64,000 nucleotides of DNA, from positions 95,272,966-95,336,965 of the forward strand of contig CM031857.1 in NCBI GenBank assembly GCA_018697195.1. The letters run 5' to 3'. Shown here piece after piece: positions 22,831-38,000 of this stretch. Under the pieces are notes generated by a model. That model did no database searches and was not told the DNA's origin. It worked only from the letters and a program-made list of their open reading frames with translations. A program made the translations under genes and the position numbers. Position 1 is the first letter of the stretch. The number at the start of each line of letters is the position of its first letter. Origin of the DNA: Certhia americana (lineage: Eukaryota; Chordata; Aves; Passeriformes; Certhiidae).

Positions 22831-25800
22831 TTTTCCTGATCTTGACCTCATAATAGTAGGTGCTAACTTACCTCTTCCACAGTAGAAAACAGTGGTTCAT
22901 GTAGCATTTTGGAAGTCATCACTTCAGCAATATTGGAGATCTCTCTCCAGAACCACTACAACTGAGACTCTGAAGCCCCTTGAGTACAAGCATCAGTAAA
23001 TTAGTGGTTGGCAGAGCTTATACTGGTTAAAAGATCCAAACTAAAGCACAACATCCTGCTGGTAAGGAAGAAATCAAGCAATAGTTTTTGGGTACTAAAA
23101 CATAAAAGAACAAAAAATGAAATATTTAAGTAGTTGATTGTTGTAACTGCAAAACATTGGGTTTTATTCATGTAGAATTGGCATTACTTTGATGAACAGA
23201 AGTATCCCTAGATACTTCTAGGGGAAAAGAAGTATCTAAAAAACCTAATTAAGCAATAGAGTCTCATCTTCTCCAGTAATATAATTCAAAAGAGGTTCTT
23301 TGACCAATTTTTCTCACTGTCTCAAAAATTTATTTTAATATTAGTCGGTAAATAATTTTATATGAAGTAAATAAATTTCAGTGTAAGTCATGCAAACAAC
23401 ACAGTATCTCTTACATCCCAGTTGTGGCTTCTGTAAGGAAGGAAAAGGCTTCAGAGATGAGACAAAGGTAATCTTTGTAATGGGTCTCCAGTATCCCGTT
23501 CTTGTAGGATAACAACTAAGTTAGAAGTGGAAGGGGAGATCAGTATTTCTGGTGTGGTATAGCATTAAAATTTAATTATGCAGACCTAAACTTTTGCTTT
23601 TGCTAGATATGTCCACAGAGAAGTAAAAAAAGGTGTCATAGACCATTAGATTTTAAATGATTTAATGATCAAGAAACAAATTTTGGAGTGAAGCTGAACA
23701 ACTTTGTTGCTTTCATTCTTTCAATCTTTTTAGGTCTTTCTGAATATTTTTTACACAAACCTAACTTATATTGCTATTAGTCATCATTCTCATTTTTCAG
23801 AGGGGGAAAAATTCCATTATTTTCTGATATTAAATTAACATTCATAAAATCTGGTCATTTTAGATCAATTTTACTTAAATATTTATATAGTTTCAACTTT
23901 TTTTCATAACAAACCCCAAAGTACTGTGCCTCACATTTAGATGAGAAAGTGATGAATATTTTCGTCTTTTTTGGTGTCTCCAATCAACAAATTCCATTAT
24001 TTTATTTTAATTTCCAAAAATGTGATGACTTACCTGCTTTCTCATGAATTTAGGTAGTTAAATTATGAAGGTCAGAGTAACTGTGACCCTGCTCAGTCAA
24101 CAACTGGAAAACACTGGATGAAACATTAAATGTGACTCAGTGCTCTTCCTATAAAGAGCTGTTGCCAAGAGCACAACCGTGGGTGTAGGTGTTTATTGTG
24201 TTCAGGCTTCAGTAAGCTTCATCATGATAATTAATTCATGAGATAAGGAAGGTGTACATGATTAAGGTCATTTCATCACCAAACAAAAAGTGAGAAGTTG
24301 TCTCTTAGCCCTGGTGTTCATGCTATTTATAAGTCCAGGTTCAGAGGGGAGTCTAGAAACCAAAGGCTGCTTTGATGATTTGTGCGACACGTCTTCAAAT
24401 GAAGAAGCAAATATGATGGAAAGCTCCCTAGGGGGTTTCTTCTGCCTGCAGGCATAACCTCTTTTTTCCTTGGATTTAGTTTCAATTAACTCCTCGTCAG
24501 CTATGTGCTGAGCTCAGCAAGGCACCAGACCAGTCAACAGCCTTCATAAATTGTGACAAAAAATATATTTGAATATAATTTGAATTATTTATCAGAGTCC
24601 ATCACATCCTAGCCTTTCTTCCATGTTGTTTTGTTAACCATGGGTATGATGATTCAGTATTACTTTGCCTTTTTCTATGGTTATTTATGGTCCCACACAG
24701 TGTCTGCAAAAGATACTTTCTCTAATGTGATCATATTTTGCATTTCTTTTTTCAGTCACAGTGAATGGATCTCTAGATATTTGGTTTATATGTTTTTATG
24801 GTCTACATTTTTTCACTTTTTACCTTCCTTTAGGTTTTCTAAGTAATGTCTAAATCAGTGTATCCCCAAGATAAGATGCAAATCACTTATTACAGGTAGA
24901 GCCAGCAACTATATCTATATTTATTATTATAAAAGTGTTTGACCCAGATGACTAACTTAAATGCAGCCATAAAAAAAAATGTTTATCCAGAACAAGGTAC
25001 ATTTTAGAATGTATTTGAAATCCGTCTGGAGCTGTCTGACAAAACGGACATCTTTAAATATTACTTCTAGCCATGATTTGATATTTAAACATGTTTTATG
25101 TACTATACCTTGAAAACCAGCCTCTGTTCTGCTTTCATAGAGTTGTTCACTATGTCAGAAACTGTGATAAATGACACTGCTTAGGCTGAAGAGTTCTACA
25201 AAAAAATTCAGCATTTCATCCAAGAACATGATGATGAGACAAAGTTTTTATAAACAAGCCCAAAACTAATCAGAAGGGTGTTGGGGTGCCTGGTGATCTG
25301 ACCTTATCCTAACTGCTTAACGGAGTGAGAACTTAAATACTTGTAGTATAGGAAAAACAGCCTGTAAAATTATTTCAGAAGTTCTTTTATGGAACTATCA
25401 TGTTCCTACAGGCAATGTCCACTCATAAATTTTGCATGAATCTTCCAAAATGCTGACATAAGTCATTAAGGAATTCCTTGGTACATGTAGGTTTGGTTTT
25501 CTTTCAGTGGTTAACACCTGGGAAGGTCTTAAGGATCATAAGTGGTATTCAGTTTCTCCTTACATACCAGTGAGATACAGGGAAGTGATTGAGCTAGTCG
25601 TAAAGGTATATTATATAGATAGTCCTGCTCAAAAAGATCAAAATGGAAGATTATCTCCATTCAACAACACTTCATTTTAGTAAACAGTCTAAAAATACTC
25701 CTTCCCTCCAAATATTCTTTTCATTATACTCACTGTACAAGTTACTAAAAACTAATATAGTAATAAGATTAATAATTTCCATGCATGTTTGTTACTATGT

Positions 25801-25900
25801 ATTTGCTATGTATTTGTTGCTGCTCAAAAGGTTGAAGGTTTTCCTCCATTTTAAGTATTACAGAAGAGTGAAAACAAATAGTGACTGAATATTTTATTGG
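22831..25900. other. intergenic sequence, no gene seen
   Basis: About 3 kb without a recognised gene or transposon. The 24060-24560 part is less AT-rich and of higher complexity than its flanks, but I see no splice-bounded coding frame in it. Confidence 0.6.
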
Positions 25901-26487
25901 TGGTGTGGCTTGAGCCCAGCTGGAAATCAGGCACCATGTGGCTGCCCACTCAACCCTCCTCCCTTGCCCCCACCCCAGTGGAATGGGGAGGAGAATCAAA
26001 AGTAAAACTTATGAGTTCAGGTAAGAACAGCTTAATAATTAAAAACAAAGAAAACGCAGTAATTTTTAATAATTATAATAATATTAATGGACACAAACAA
26101 ACAATGTTTGTTTGATTGATGCCATACAATCGCTCACCACCCACTGACCAATGCCACGCCCCTCTTCCCAAACTCAGATCAGTCCCCCCTTTTTGGTAAC
26201 TCCCCCAGTTTATCTATTGGGTATGACATTCCATGACGTGGAGTATCCCTTTGGCCAGTTCAGATCACCTATCGCAGCTGTGCTTCCTCTCAGGTTCTTT
26301 TGTGCATCTTCTCACTGGAACAGCATCAGACACACACAAAAATGTTCTTGAATTAGGATAAACACAAATTAGCAAAAGCTACAAGACCAATGTGTTATCA
26401 ACATTATTCTCTTTCTGAATCTGGAACATAGCATTATATCAGCAACTGGGAAGAAATAATTAACTATCTCTGCCAAGACCAGGACCA
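25901..26487 (-). mobile_element. avian solo LTR related to the 18279 element, diverged
   Basis: Starts TGGTGTGGCTTGAGCCCAGC and ends AAGACCAGGACCA on the plus strand. It shares several blocks in the same order with the LTR at 18279, including GGAGGAGAATCAAAAG, TATCCCTTTGGCCAGTT and GTGTTATCAACATT. By that comparison the sense strand is minus. The terminal bases are mutated and the flanks (ATTGG and CTGGC) make at best a weak target duplication, so it is probably older. An almost perfect 10-bp-arm palindrome (CAAACAAACA/TGTTTGTTTG) lies inside near 26095-26115. Confidence 0.8.
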
Positions 26488-26750
26488 CTGGCTTTTGTCT
26501 AACATAGCAGTGAGGCTATTGTGATGAAATGTGGCCTAAAAAAAACCTAAAGCAAGCACTGAATGTTACAGCTTGTGTTTGAGAATTTCTGCAGACCTGG
26601 TAACACTTCAGATGCCTTGAGAATAATGTCCATTGATTTCCTATTCAATGGTCATTTTCTGAGAGATGTGTAGCAACTCAATATACTTCTATGATGAGGG
26701 GAAGAAAAAAACCAGTAAAGCTTCAATATACATTTACTAGTAGTTGTAGA

Positions 26751-26779
26751 AGTAGTAGTAGCAGCAGCGGCAGCAGCAA
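26751..26779 (+). repeat. short AGT/AGC trinucleotide array
   Basis: AGTAGTAGT passes into GCAGCAGCGGCAGCAGC over about 29 bases. It is not within any coding frame I can support. Confidence 0.85.
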
Positions 26780-27620
26780 GGGGGAAAATAGATTAAATTG
26801 GCTAAGACCAAGTACAACATCTACTAAAAGTGATAAATATTGGTAGCCAAGTGGCAGACCAGGATCTAGCTATTACAGGACTATGGATATATATTTTTTT
26901 GTAAATCTGGTAGTGCTCAGTATTTTCATAAAAAAAATGGATAATGGAGAAAAATAATGAGAAAATGTTAAAATCACATTGATCAGATCCTTTGGAAGAC
27001 AGCCTCAGAGTTCAGAATGGTCCTTTGCAACCCACCATGATCATCAGTTATCTTGATACTAATGACACCACCAGACAGTACTTGCTAGGTAAGCAAGCAA
27101 AGGGGAGCAGGATTGCACTAAGAGGTAGATAATAAGCACTAGTAGCAATAGAAATGCCCTTGATCTGTATATAATACATTAATTACACAAGGCATTTACA
27201 AAAACTTTAGAATGAAAATGGCATCATCAAAATGACACTAAAAACACTTTGAAAATTTGAATGTCAAGACAGGTTAAAGGAATTTGCCTCTGACTAGAAA
27301 AGACTGTGACTGAATTTTCCAATGTAAAAAGTTGCTATTAATGAGCATGATCAATGGTTCGTCATGTCACATGAGTGGAGTACATTAAATATTCAGCTTA
27401 ATTTACAGCAAAGAAATTTTGGATAGATCAGAAAAAACTGCTTCATAATATAAGACTAGCCATTTCAGGCTGTCTAATAGGCTATAGAAACAGTATAATT
27501 TCAAGATTTAATAGAAGTCACACAAGTTTCTGACCCGGACAGGCTGGCTAAACTTGAATTGCCTCAAAACAAGAAATCATCTTTCAAGTTGAGGCTGTTT
27601 GCTTTTGTTTTGGCTTCCCG

Positions 27621-27638
27621 CCCCCCCCCCCCCCCCCC
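27621..27638. repeat. poly-C run of 18
   Basis: Eighteen consecutive C, preceded by CCCG. The minus strand is an uninterrupted G run, able to form a quadruplex, and the C strand could form an i-motif. Length calls of such runs are error-prone. Confidence 0.9.
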
Positions 27639-30600
27639 AATTTCTATGATTTTTCTGTTTATAAAATTTTGGTACTTAAAAGATAAAGTTTACTTTTCTG
27701 CCTAACATTGTGTATTCACAAGTCCATGATAATTTCTTGTGTTCAAAACATCACATCCAGTTTATCAAATAATCCAGGAACTATTAGGCTTATAGAAAAT
27801 TCCCACTATCTTAGCTGCTCTTGACACAACAGTAATAATGAAGCCAATATGCTAAATCAGGTTTTTGCCAGACCAGCTACATGCAATCACTAATGCATAG
27901 AAAGATTCTAAACAAAATTATGAAAATAAATCATACAGGTGATGAATTGAAGAAATGGGACAGAAAATACATTACTAGTATATGAAACTCATTAATGAGG
28001 ATCTTAGAGAAAAGGTAGTGTAGAACTATGCAAAAAACCTTTAGAAAAATATTTTGAAACCCCGTAAAAACTACAGCATAAATGACATCAGCCTTTGAAG
28101 CAATACCTGAGGAGAAATTATATAGCCAGAACATCATGTTGCTAGATGGTTATTGAGAAAATCTGAAGGATATATTCAAGAAGGAAATATGCAAGCTTTA
28201 GATCTACATGCAACTCTTACTTAAACCATGGTAAAGCTCTTAGAGGAAGAAAATGCAGACAAAGAAACTAGGAGTCTTCCATAATGAAAGGAAAATAATG
28301 ATCCAGCTTCTGGAAAAAAAAACCCACAGTGAAAAGGTTGGACCAGAGATAATGACTTAGAAAGATACCCTGAAATAAAGCATAAAGCAGATCATTGTGA
28401 TTTTAGGAAAAGACCATGTCATACCCACCTGCAAATCTTTAGTTGACCAATAAAACTGGCTATATCAGCTTAGTCATATAATAACTCATCTGATCTTACA
28501 AGCTAAGATAAGCTATGACTGTTTTGTCAAAAAAAAATACCAGTGCTGCCTCTTTTTAAAGTTTCCATGAATCAAAGGGTAAAAGACGATCAGGTACCTT
28601 ACTAATACTCATATTTCTATACTTATATTATATTGAGATACTTATATTTCCCATTGAGATCACAATGTTGTTTCATCCAGATTCCTATATATTTGTAATA
28701 TGAGGGTAATAAAAAAGTTTGCAGTCTACTCTTCTGATGTATATAAGGCTAACCTATTTCCGAGAACCTATACTACAACCCATGCTGGTAATATTAATTG
28801 CATAAAAATAGGCTGACGAATGAGAATATAGTTGGAATGACTGTGAGAAGGCAAAAGATGAAAGAAATAATCATAAATTCGGGGAAAACAATCAAAAAAA
28901 TTCAAAATCTAAGTAGGAAATAGATCTTAGGAGAATGCCATACTGACTATGTTGGACTCATCGCATATTTCTAGCAAAATTCCTTCAGGAATGAGTATTC
29001 AGAAGTGTAGTCAATGTAATGAAAGAAAGAAAGAAAGGATACTCAGGTAATATTGCTAAATATGAAGCCTATGGAAGTTGGCATTACAATAATTACATAT
29101 AAATCATCTAAATAATTATATATAAATCGGTCCCATTGTTGTTTTTTCACACAAGCTTTTCCTATTAATATAAACTGTAATCCTCCTGTATTCTCAATCT
29201 TTTCTCATTTAACATTACTGAAGTTCAATATGCAAATGAAAAGTTTTAGCCACAGGAGAAAAGATGAAGCCAACCAAACATGGACTTAGACCTTGAGGGA
29301 AAGAACTGGAAATTTTGAGCTTCATCCTTCTATAGGGCCTTACATGTTCAAACTGCTGTATGAGCATTCATTAGTGAAAAATGTCTCCTTTCATCATCTC
29401 ATGCTAATTACTGAGAGAAGAAGCAAAATGTTAGTAACACTAATGTACACAGTACAAGATTATGTATTAATTAGCATGAGAGTAGGAAAGAAAACTGTCT
29501 TTAGGAAATATCCCAGGAGTGCAAAAGGAACAGGAAGGGATAATCCTGTTTCAAAGTACTTGAAGGTAAAAAAAAAAAAAAAAAAAAAGAGCAAATCTTA
29601 AGAAAAGAGCTGACTGCAATGTTTTGTTGTTTTCTCTTTTTCAAACTGTCATTGTGAAAGGGGAAGTTTCTTTTTAATGATGAATCTTCATTCATTCTCA
29701 TTTAGCTTATTGCATGTATTCAAATAAAATAGTAACTGTCTGCACCTCAATTAAATATTATTACTAAGTCATCTTTGATTATAACCCTGTTTGTTCCCCA
29801 TAGTGAGCTTGTGAATCACTTAAATTGAGCACTGTGCCTTCCTCAGATGCCCTGCAGGGTGAAGACTGATTTCTCAAACATTTCTTGGAATCGGTCCCTT
29901 CCCCTAGGAATCCTCTTACTGGAATTTTAATGTGATTTTCCACTGGTTTGTTCTGTTTTAGAAGTCTGTAGCAACATTTCCTTTTTGTTTTAATCAATTT
30001 TCCAAAAGATTTTCTTTTTCAATGAGAAATGCAAAACTTTGCAATACTTTGAAGAAAAACATCTGTTCATTTGCATGGAGAAAATTTTATTTTGTCTGTT
30101 ATTTTTCATTCCAGTAGTAATTGACAAGCAAGGAAAATTGAAGTATCTTCCGGCAGAAGGAAGGGAAATAAGAATTATTTTTTTTCTAACATGTATATAA
30201 ATGAAAACGATACAGTTGTTTAAAATTATAGCAAAGATGTTGTATTTAAAAACTTTGAAACAAACAACTAAAGCCAAGATATTATGACTGATCAAAACCA
30301 ATTTATTTCAGGCAGGCATTATTTTCATTAAATAAAAATAAGCATTTCTGTATGTCAGATTTACATCCCTCAAAGCCACATGTGGAAACTGTTGTTAAAT
30401 TTTTCAATTACATGAAATCTTAGTTCAATAGGAAGTGACTTTTCTCCCATCACCTCTTTGAGGTTTGAAATCTTTATGGTACGGGATACTGCTTAAAAAT
30501 GTAATTCACATCTGGCTTCTGAAGTTTTTAGGCACATGAGGAAAGACAGAATATCCTAGCAAAATTCAGAGTTGATTAAGAGAAGACTGCAGCCATGTGG

Positions 30601-32100
30601 AAAATCATATTACCACATTTGATCTAAAAACATAGATGAGAACTTAAACAAATAGAGTAATAATCTGATGATGATTTACCTGCAGATTCAAGGACATTCA
30701 TGAACACTGCAAACTAATTGAAGGGACTAATACTGTATGTCCTTCTTAACTGATTAATACATTCTTAAACGATTAATACATTCCTTCTTAACTGCTTTGT
30801 CAGAACGCTTCTCCCCTTGCAAAGAAACTCCTTTTTTTTCCAAGAGGCCATTAAAGCCTCCTCCGTACCTTTGTTAACAAAAGGGTGAATTTGATGCCAA
30901 TTGCTCTGATACATTTTTTTCTCTAAATATTTAATAATTTGTAATTTAAGGGCTTCCTAGCACAAATATTTTGAAAACCAAAGCAAAAGCAAGCACAGAG
31001 AGTTCTCTGTAAAGCCACAATACATATCTATTATATTACACAAACAAATGATGAAAAGCAGATATCATTAATGAGTCTGTTGATAAATATCTCTATGCAC
31101 TTCAAATAACTGAATTTTGGATGAATGTCTCTGTGTTTTACAATAAGTCTACAGTGATTGGTAATAGCTGTGGTAATTTTTTTTTCCACTGTTAATTATC
31201 TTTTTTTCCCAGAACAATCAAAAAATCATCTCCACTGTAGAAAATATATGAGATTATGCAGAAGAAAATTACAATGGATTTAGAATTCAATATTCAGCTT
31301 TTAAGTTTACTTTATTGCACAAACCTTACACATTTTGATTTGACTAATTAAAAAAAGAAAAAAAAAAAGAAATTCCAGTAGGGATACTTTTCTTATTTCA
31401 GGTAGCAAATATTAAATCATATTTGAATGCAGAATTAAAGTCTCAATAAAAAAGCAGTAACAAAAAAGTCAATTTGCAAGTAATTTTTTTCCATGTCAGT
31501 AATTGAAATTGTGAAGAATTTGTGAATATGTTTTATTCTGGCACATTCAAAAACTAATTATAAACTTCTAAAATCTTAGGTTTGTAAGTTTCAGTTTTCT
31601 GCCCATAAAATATGGGCAGTATGGGCTCTGAGTCCTCCTCCTACTGTAGCTAAGTTGTATTTTGCATGCACATAAAAATACTTATTTTCAATATTTCAGT
31701 CACTATGTCAACAGTGAAATTTAGAGCTTAGGAGGAGGCAAAAGAAACAAGTAAATGGATATATTTAGAGAACATAATCTTCTTTGTTTACAGCTTATAT
31801 AGCAGTCTCAGGTGTATCTTATAGATGCTGGTGGTATGGCAAAGTTCCAAATAATTTTCTTACCTGAAAGTGGACATTAAAATGTGTCAGTCATAAATCA
31901 GGTGAAATGCTGAAGACTTTTTCATTGCTCATATATTCAAAGAACTGTACAATTAAACTCCCTTGTAGAGGTGTTGTTGATTTGTTGTTGGTTTGTTGGG
32001 CTTTTTTTCTCTTTTGGTATTTTAAGGAAATAATTTTAAAGCAATGAAATAATAAAATAGATCTATTTTTTTCTGGAATCTTTAGACTTGTTTATTTAAA

Positions 32101-32121
32101 AATATATATATATATATATAT
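32101..32121. repeat. (AT)n microsatellite
   Basis: About ten AT dinucleotides in an AT-rich setting. There is no associated element. Confidence 0.9.
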
Positions 32122-35003
32122 ACTATGAGGATATGGACACGATTTTAACAAGATTCAAGAGACATATTTAGGACTTCATGTGATCATCAGTCTTAATGTC
32201 TGGGGTATTAAAAATGGACTCTTTTATATTTTGAAATTGATTTTATTTTCATTGTTTCCACATTGACTTTCTTGGACTTCAGCACTTATTCTATACAGAC
32301 AATTTTTTTAAATATCAGCTTAAAATAAATGCAAGGCATTGATAAACAAATACAACAGATGCCATCTGAAACAAGCATATCCCATAAGAAGCAGTCAGAC
32401 AGAGTATATCCACTGGAAAGCAATATCATAGAAATCCACAACACTTTTATCACAAAGCCATTGAGATTTTGCATGCATCATCCTTAGTATTCCAACATCT
32501 GGAATATTTCCACAGACTTGGAAATCTTCAGTGCATTTTCCCGCACTGGAGACAGCAGCTAGCAGTGACTTTGCTCCAGTTCTGTGCTGTGCGTTGTGCC
32601 AGGGTTTCTTTGCTCTGTTTATTAAGCTGGCAACACAGGCAACACTAACTCTGGCATTGCAATTCTGTTTGCAATCAGAACTGGTTGTTTCAGTCAGAAA
32701 AGCCAAGCTGAGAAAGTGGCAGCATACTGACCATCTCTCAATAACTTTTCATCCAAACTTCCTCAGGGAATGTGATGGAGGAAAGGGGCTTTGATGAGAA
32801 ATCCAGTTCCTGAACAGCTGAACCTGATAAGCAAGTTTTCACTCAGCTCAGACATGTCATCTCCTTTTAATCTGGGCATGTGGTGGATTCAATATGCTGG
32901 ACTAAAAAGCAGTTGCAATGGAAAACTGCCTATGAGGATGCTCAAAAGAACAGGAATGAGATCCTTGTTGCAATTGGGTTTATATCTGTTACACCAATGG
33001 AACTATGCAGAGAACTAAGATATATCTCAAGATCCACTCAAGCTGTTCTAGGCAGGAGCAGTAGTTTATTTAGATTTATAGAAAACATGTTAATAAAGAT
33101 ATCTGGATGTCCACTAGTCCGTTCCCTGTCCCAAAGGCAGGGTCCACTGAGAGGATGCAACAGCAAGAGCTGGTGTAGGCAGTACTGAGCGGCAGTCTGC
33201 CCAGCATGCCAACATCTGCTCTGATGTGAAGAGCTGAGACATAAAGGTCTAAAAAAAAAAAAAAGAAAAAACCTTCCTGCTGTTCCTAGATTTTGTTCTA
33301 TCTTGAGAAGAACAGTCCCTCATCATATTGGTAAACCTTACTGTCACTGCAGTTCATTGTTAGTTACATCTATCCTAGGAAATTAAATCTGGCAGAAGCA
33401 TGGTCTGAAGTACAGGCATGAGAGCATCTCATGCAGAGGTCAGCTTGCTTTCAGGCATGGCTGCAGCTTGTGCCAAATAACCTCTGCCTGGCTCCTGTTC
33501 AAAAGATAGCACAAGCCAGAGATGCTTCCCAGTATGCAAACAGTAAAACCCGAGGAAACACAAGGATTTAGTGACACAGACAAACTCCACTGTGCCAGGG
33601 CCGCAGAACAGGATCTGGTCAGGTTTTCTTACATTAGTACAGTACACTTATAGTCACTAAGGAAATGAGCCAAAAATCTAAATTTCCTTCAACTTTTCCC
33701 ATCTTTGATCTGGGATTGATCACTTCTTCCTTTTGGATTTACTGTTGAAGAAACAGGGATACATCCTTGTCCCTCTACCAACACGTATTTCTGGCATTAC
33801 AGAATTCAGTAGTAACAATTTTTCAATACTTAGACCAGAAGAAAAGGAGATTTAGGCAGAACATGAAGCTGGGTCCTGTGGGGTTTTTTTGGTTTTGTTT
33901 TTTTTTTAATTCTATATCAATAACTCAGCAATCTCAGGACTGTTCTTTATGTTACCTTACAAGTGTTTACCATTTGATTCTGTCTTCATGGCATTTTGTT
34001 ACAAAGGTGATGCTGCATTCATAGCCCAAATCCCTTAGTGCATTCAAAAATCTGTCAGATCACTCATGTTTTCACGTTCATAGCATGTTACAAGCAACCC
34101 AGGCCAGCTCAATGCATGAACTATATGCCAAAAAGGCACAGTATAGTCACCATAACATGAATATAACAGTGCTCCCAAAATTGACTGTAAACTGGATGCA
34201 AGCAATGGGAGATGCTTATTTCTTTTTCAGGAGAAAATAAAATTACACATCAGGACAAGAAGACTGCGCATTACGTATTCATGTGCAATAATTTTGTTAC
34301 CATTTGAAGAACCAAGAACCAAGGAGTTCCATTTTACACTTGAAAAAGTGTAAGTCTGCCATAAGTAAGTCCTTTAAGTCTGCCATAGCCTCTCTGAATT
34401 CTTCACAATGTTGACTTCTTTCTACTCAATAATGACATAAGACACACCACCATCAAAATACAATTATACAACATTCCTATTGTAAATGAAAAAAACTACT
34501 TACATGGAAAATTAATATTAGGAGAATAACAGATATTTTTGCCGTCTAATACAATTTTGCTGCTGTAAATCTCCAAGGAAAGGTACCACTGTGAGCTGGT
34601 GCAGCTCCTTCTGGCACAGAAAGAACTTCTCTTTGAAACAGAAGATTGCTATGTTAAGTGGCCTTTAGGAGCCTAATGAACATTTTCACTCAGTAGTGCT
34701 TTCTTAAGCCAAGAGCCAAATCAGATTTCTATTCCAAGACATTGCATCTAAAACAATAAATCAAACTGAAATATTATTTGGCCATTTTCCAATGGGCCGC
34801 TAAATACTGGCTTCTCCAAAACCTAGAGATCAGAATCACTATCAATGCAAGGAAAAAAAAAAAAAAAAAAGCTTTTATCTGTGAGTATATTGTCTCTACT
34901 TACCTTCATTTTCCATTCTTTCTTACTGTCATAGCTATTTTCAAATGTCTTAAAGCACTGATGAAGAACAAGAACAGATAAAGATGCTGAGTAATCTCAA
35001 TCT

Positions 35004-35025
35004 AAAAAAAAAAAAAAAAAAAAAA
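35004..35025 (+). repeat. poly-A run of 22
   Basis: One of several A runs of 16-25 bases (others at 29568, 34853, 49871, 51476, 52475, 55018). No retroposed gene body or target duplication is visible next to it. Confidence 0.9.
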
Positions 35026-38000
35026 TCATTATTTTTCAGTGGCTTCAAGACATCAGCCCTTGCACAAAACCCTCTAATAGTAACCAACCAGACTTTGTAT
35101 GTGCAGACTTGGCAGCATTGTGCCAATTTTCACTGACATCTAATGCATTACACTTGGCAAAATTTGGAGTGCGTGCTGGCCCTGATGTTGAATAGGAAAG
35201 TATCTGTCCCATAGAGGAAACTGTTGTCTGACTATTTTTGTAGGTTTTGTGTTGTTTTTTATTACCTAGTACCTAGGCAGCTCAGAAAATCAACCATTTA
35301 TTCTATCATTTAGGAACAACTTTTAGATTTTCTACAGTCCCTAGAGCATCTGGGGTCTTCTAAATGAATCAATTATTTATGATAAATAAATAGTGTATTA
35401 TATCTGTGATAGATGAATTGTTCTCACTAATGGTTGTCTGGGCAGGCTAGGATCTGAGGACTGCTGAAAACTTGGATGAAAAGCAGATATTCCAATCTGT
35501 TGCCTGAAGGGGATTATGCCAGAGAATGAAATGAGGGAGGTCCTTTTCCATGGGTAGTCATACAACAATTTAAAAAAAAAAAAATTTGATATTCTAATTG
35601 TTGGAGCTTACTTGGTTTTGAATGCTATTTGGATTTGAATACTAAGAACATTTTTTCTTCCACAACTTTCTTACTTGCACAAGAATCTACATTCCATAGA
35701 ATAGCTAAGAAAAATATTAAAACCTTTAATTAATTTAAAAAAGCTCCACTTCCATGAATGGAGTCACAGTGCTTGACATCAACTGAGAATCTATCACAGA
35801 AATGAGATGTGGCTAATGGTTGTGAAGTGCACTTCTTTTTGCAAATTGTGGAAGACAAAAATGTGATATTTTTAGAAGCAATATTGTAAAAGACAACTTA
35901 TGCATGCATGATATTAATGGCATAAGACATTAAGCTCTGAATGATTGCTTTTCCTTGCTTGCATTCCAATGCATTATTTTACACTTAGCTGATAGATGGC
36001 TATTTCTTCTTCCACTCCTTTATTTATGTGTTTTCTCCTTTTTATCTTTTGCACATTTTGTTTGTCTTGTTATTTTCAGTGTCTGAACATTTATTCTGGG
36101 AATAGGTTTTGTCTGTTAGCATGAGTCATGCCCTACCTCCTTCTCTCATCCATACAAGCACACAGGTGGAACTGAAATGTCCCTTATGTCTTCAGAGCAG
36201 AAAGATAGTCTCTTGGTAGCATGTAATTTATTTCATATAACAGAGCTCTTATCACAGGTGTACAGTGAACAACAGATACTTTTGGCTTGTTTACAGATGG
36301 TTGGGTTTTGGTTTTTTTTCTTTTAAATCCCAATAGACATAACCTCTACTAGATTCACACTTATGACCTGAAGGCTAATGCAGAACTGTTGGGTTCCTTA
36401 CTGTTTAGTAAAACACATACTTATTTATTCTTATATAGTTTTCCCCTGTTTCTCATATTGTGATGTCAATATACAGTACATGGCCATACATTATTTTATA
36501 GACAGTGTGTTTTATGACTCCATTGAGAACTTCTCTTTCTTGATTTTTGTTATAACAGTGAAGTTTTTGATACCATTGTACATTTCCTTTGTAGGCAAGT
36601 AATATTTCATTCAGTTACATCTTTGTATTTCCTTTAAGCTGTGTTCATGATGGCCATCAGTTATGGTACTTACATCATCTCTTGCAATTAGGATCCTTTT
36701 GCTTCCTTGACACATGCTTACACATGTGATGCATACATGCATCATACGTACAGGGAAGTGTCAACTCCAAAAGAAAATTTATTGGAATATATTAGATATA
36801 TATTTTTAAGTTGAGTGTAGAAATTTATTTTATAAGTAAGTAAAAATGTAATCAGCAATTTTGCCTTTCTGTTTAGAGATATATTTATGGATAAAACCTC
36901 ATATTAAAACTGGAGCTATCAAGAAGAATTAGAAAGTAGGTTTCTTTGAGTAATTACATCAGCATAACCACTGTAAGCATAACTTACTCTTTTTTAAAAT
37001 TTCAGTCATGGCCACAATATGTCAGATAACCTTTTTTGTTCCACTTTCAACTCCCACACTTCACTCAATTTTTCTTCTTAAATTGGATTAGAATCTCTTG
37101 CGTAGAAGCAATTACCTTGATTCCTTAAATTCTCTGTCAAAGAAAGAAGGTCTCTGAAACACAAGGAAGGAACAATCTTCAGGATTGTTTTTCCTTTGTT
37201 GTAAAATCTGCCAATCACTTTCCAGAGAGGAGCTGAAAAGAAGAGAAGAAGATGAGGAGAGAAACAAAAAAACATATCAGAAACAGTAAATCACTTCTGT
37301 TAGCATTTTACATTTTTAACTTTATGTTCAAAAGTCCAAAACTAGAATTATTTTAATTCTGAATAATTTGTAATATTTTAGTCCTTTTATTTTATCTGCA
37401 CAGATCTTTGTGAAGCAGACTCTTGAGAACATTATACTCAGCCTGTGTAAATTATAACAGTTCCATAGTGGATGTATGAAGTTTGTAAACAATTATACTT
37501 TTGGACCTTAGAGTCACAGACATACATTGAAATAACAGACATGTAGGGAAATATAGCTTGTGGACTTATAATATACAGATTTGTTCAGCAATTCTAACTG
37601 AACTTGAGACTGTTTGCATGAATTGCATACAGAAAGATCAAGAGAGAGATGTAGAAGGCAAAGCAAATGTATAATGCATATGCAGCAGTTCAATGCACAA
37701 AAGGAATCTGATGAATACTTTATAAGCCTAATTTATAAGTACACCCTGACTCCCTCAGTGTTCACTGTTTAAATTAAAAGTTTGTACACCCTGTATGGCA
37801 TTCTCAGATTGTATCAACATCTCAGAGTGCTTTGCCTCATTCCTAGCAATGGAACATGGGTTTCGTGCACATTTTGTAGAGTACAATGAGCCCCAATAAT
37901 TTGATACACAAAGAGAATGTGGCTGTGAACTTCAAAAGTTTGTTGGCTCACTTCCTTCAATTCTTCTAATTGCTTAAAAATCTAATATATATGGGAATTT

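Noticed and set aside
22408..22839. 143-codon plus-strand open frame, the longest in the window
   Set aside because: It is antisense to the CR1 reverse transcriptase, whose motifs are clear on the minus strand.
34840..35025. Paired poly-A runs as possible tails of retroposed genes
   Set aside because: No gene-like body or target duplication is adjacent; they look like simple homopolymers.
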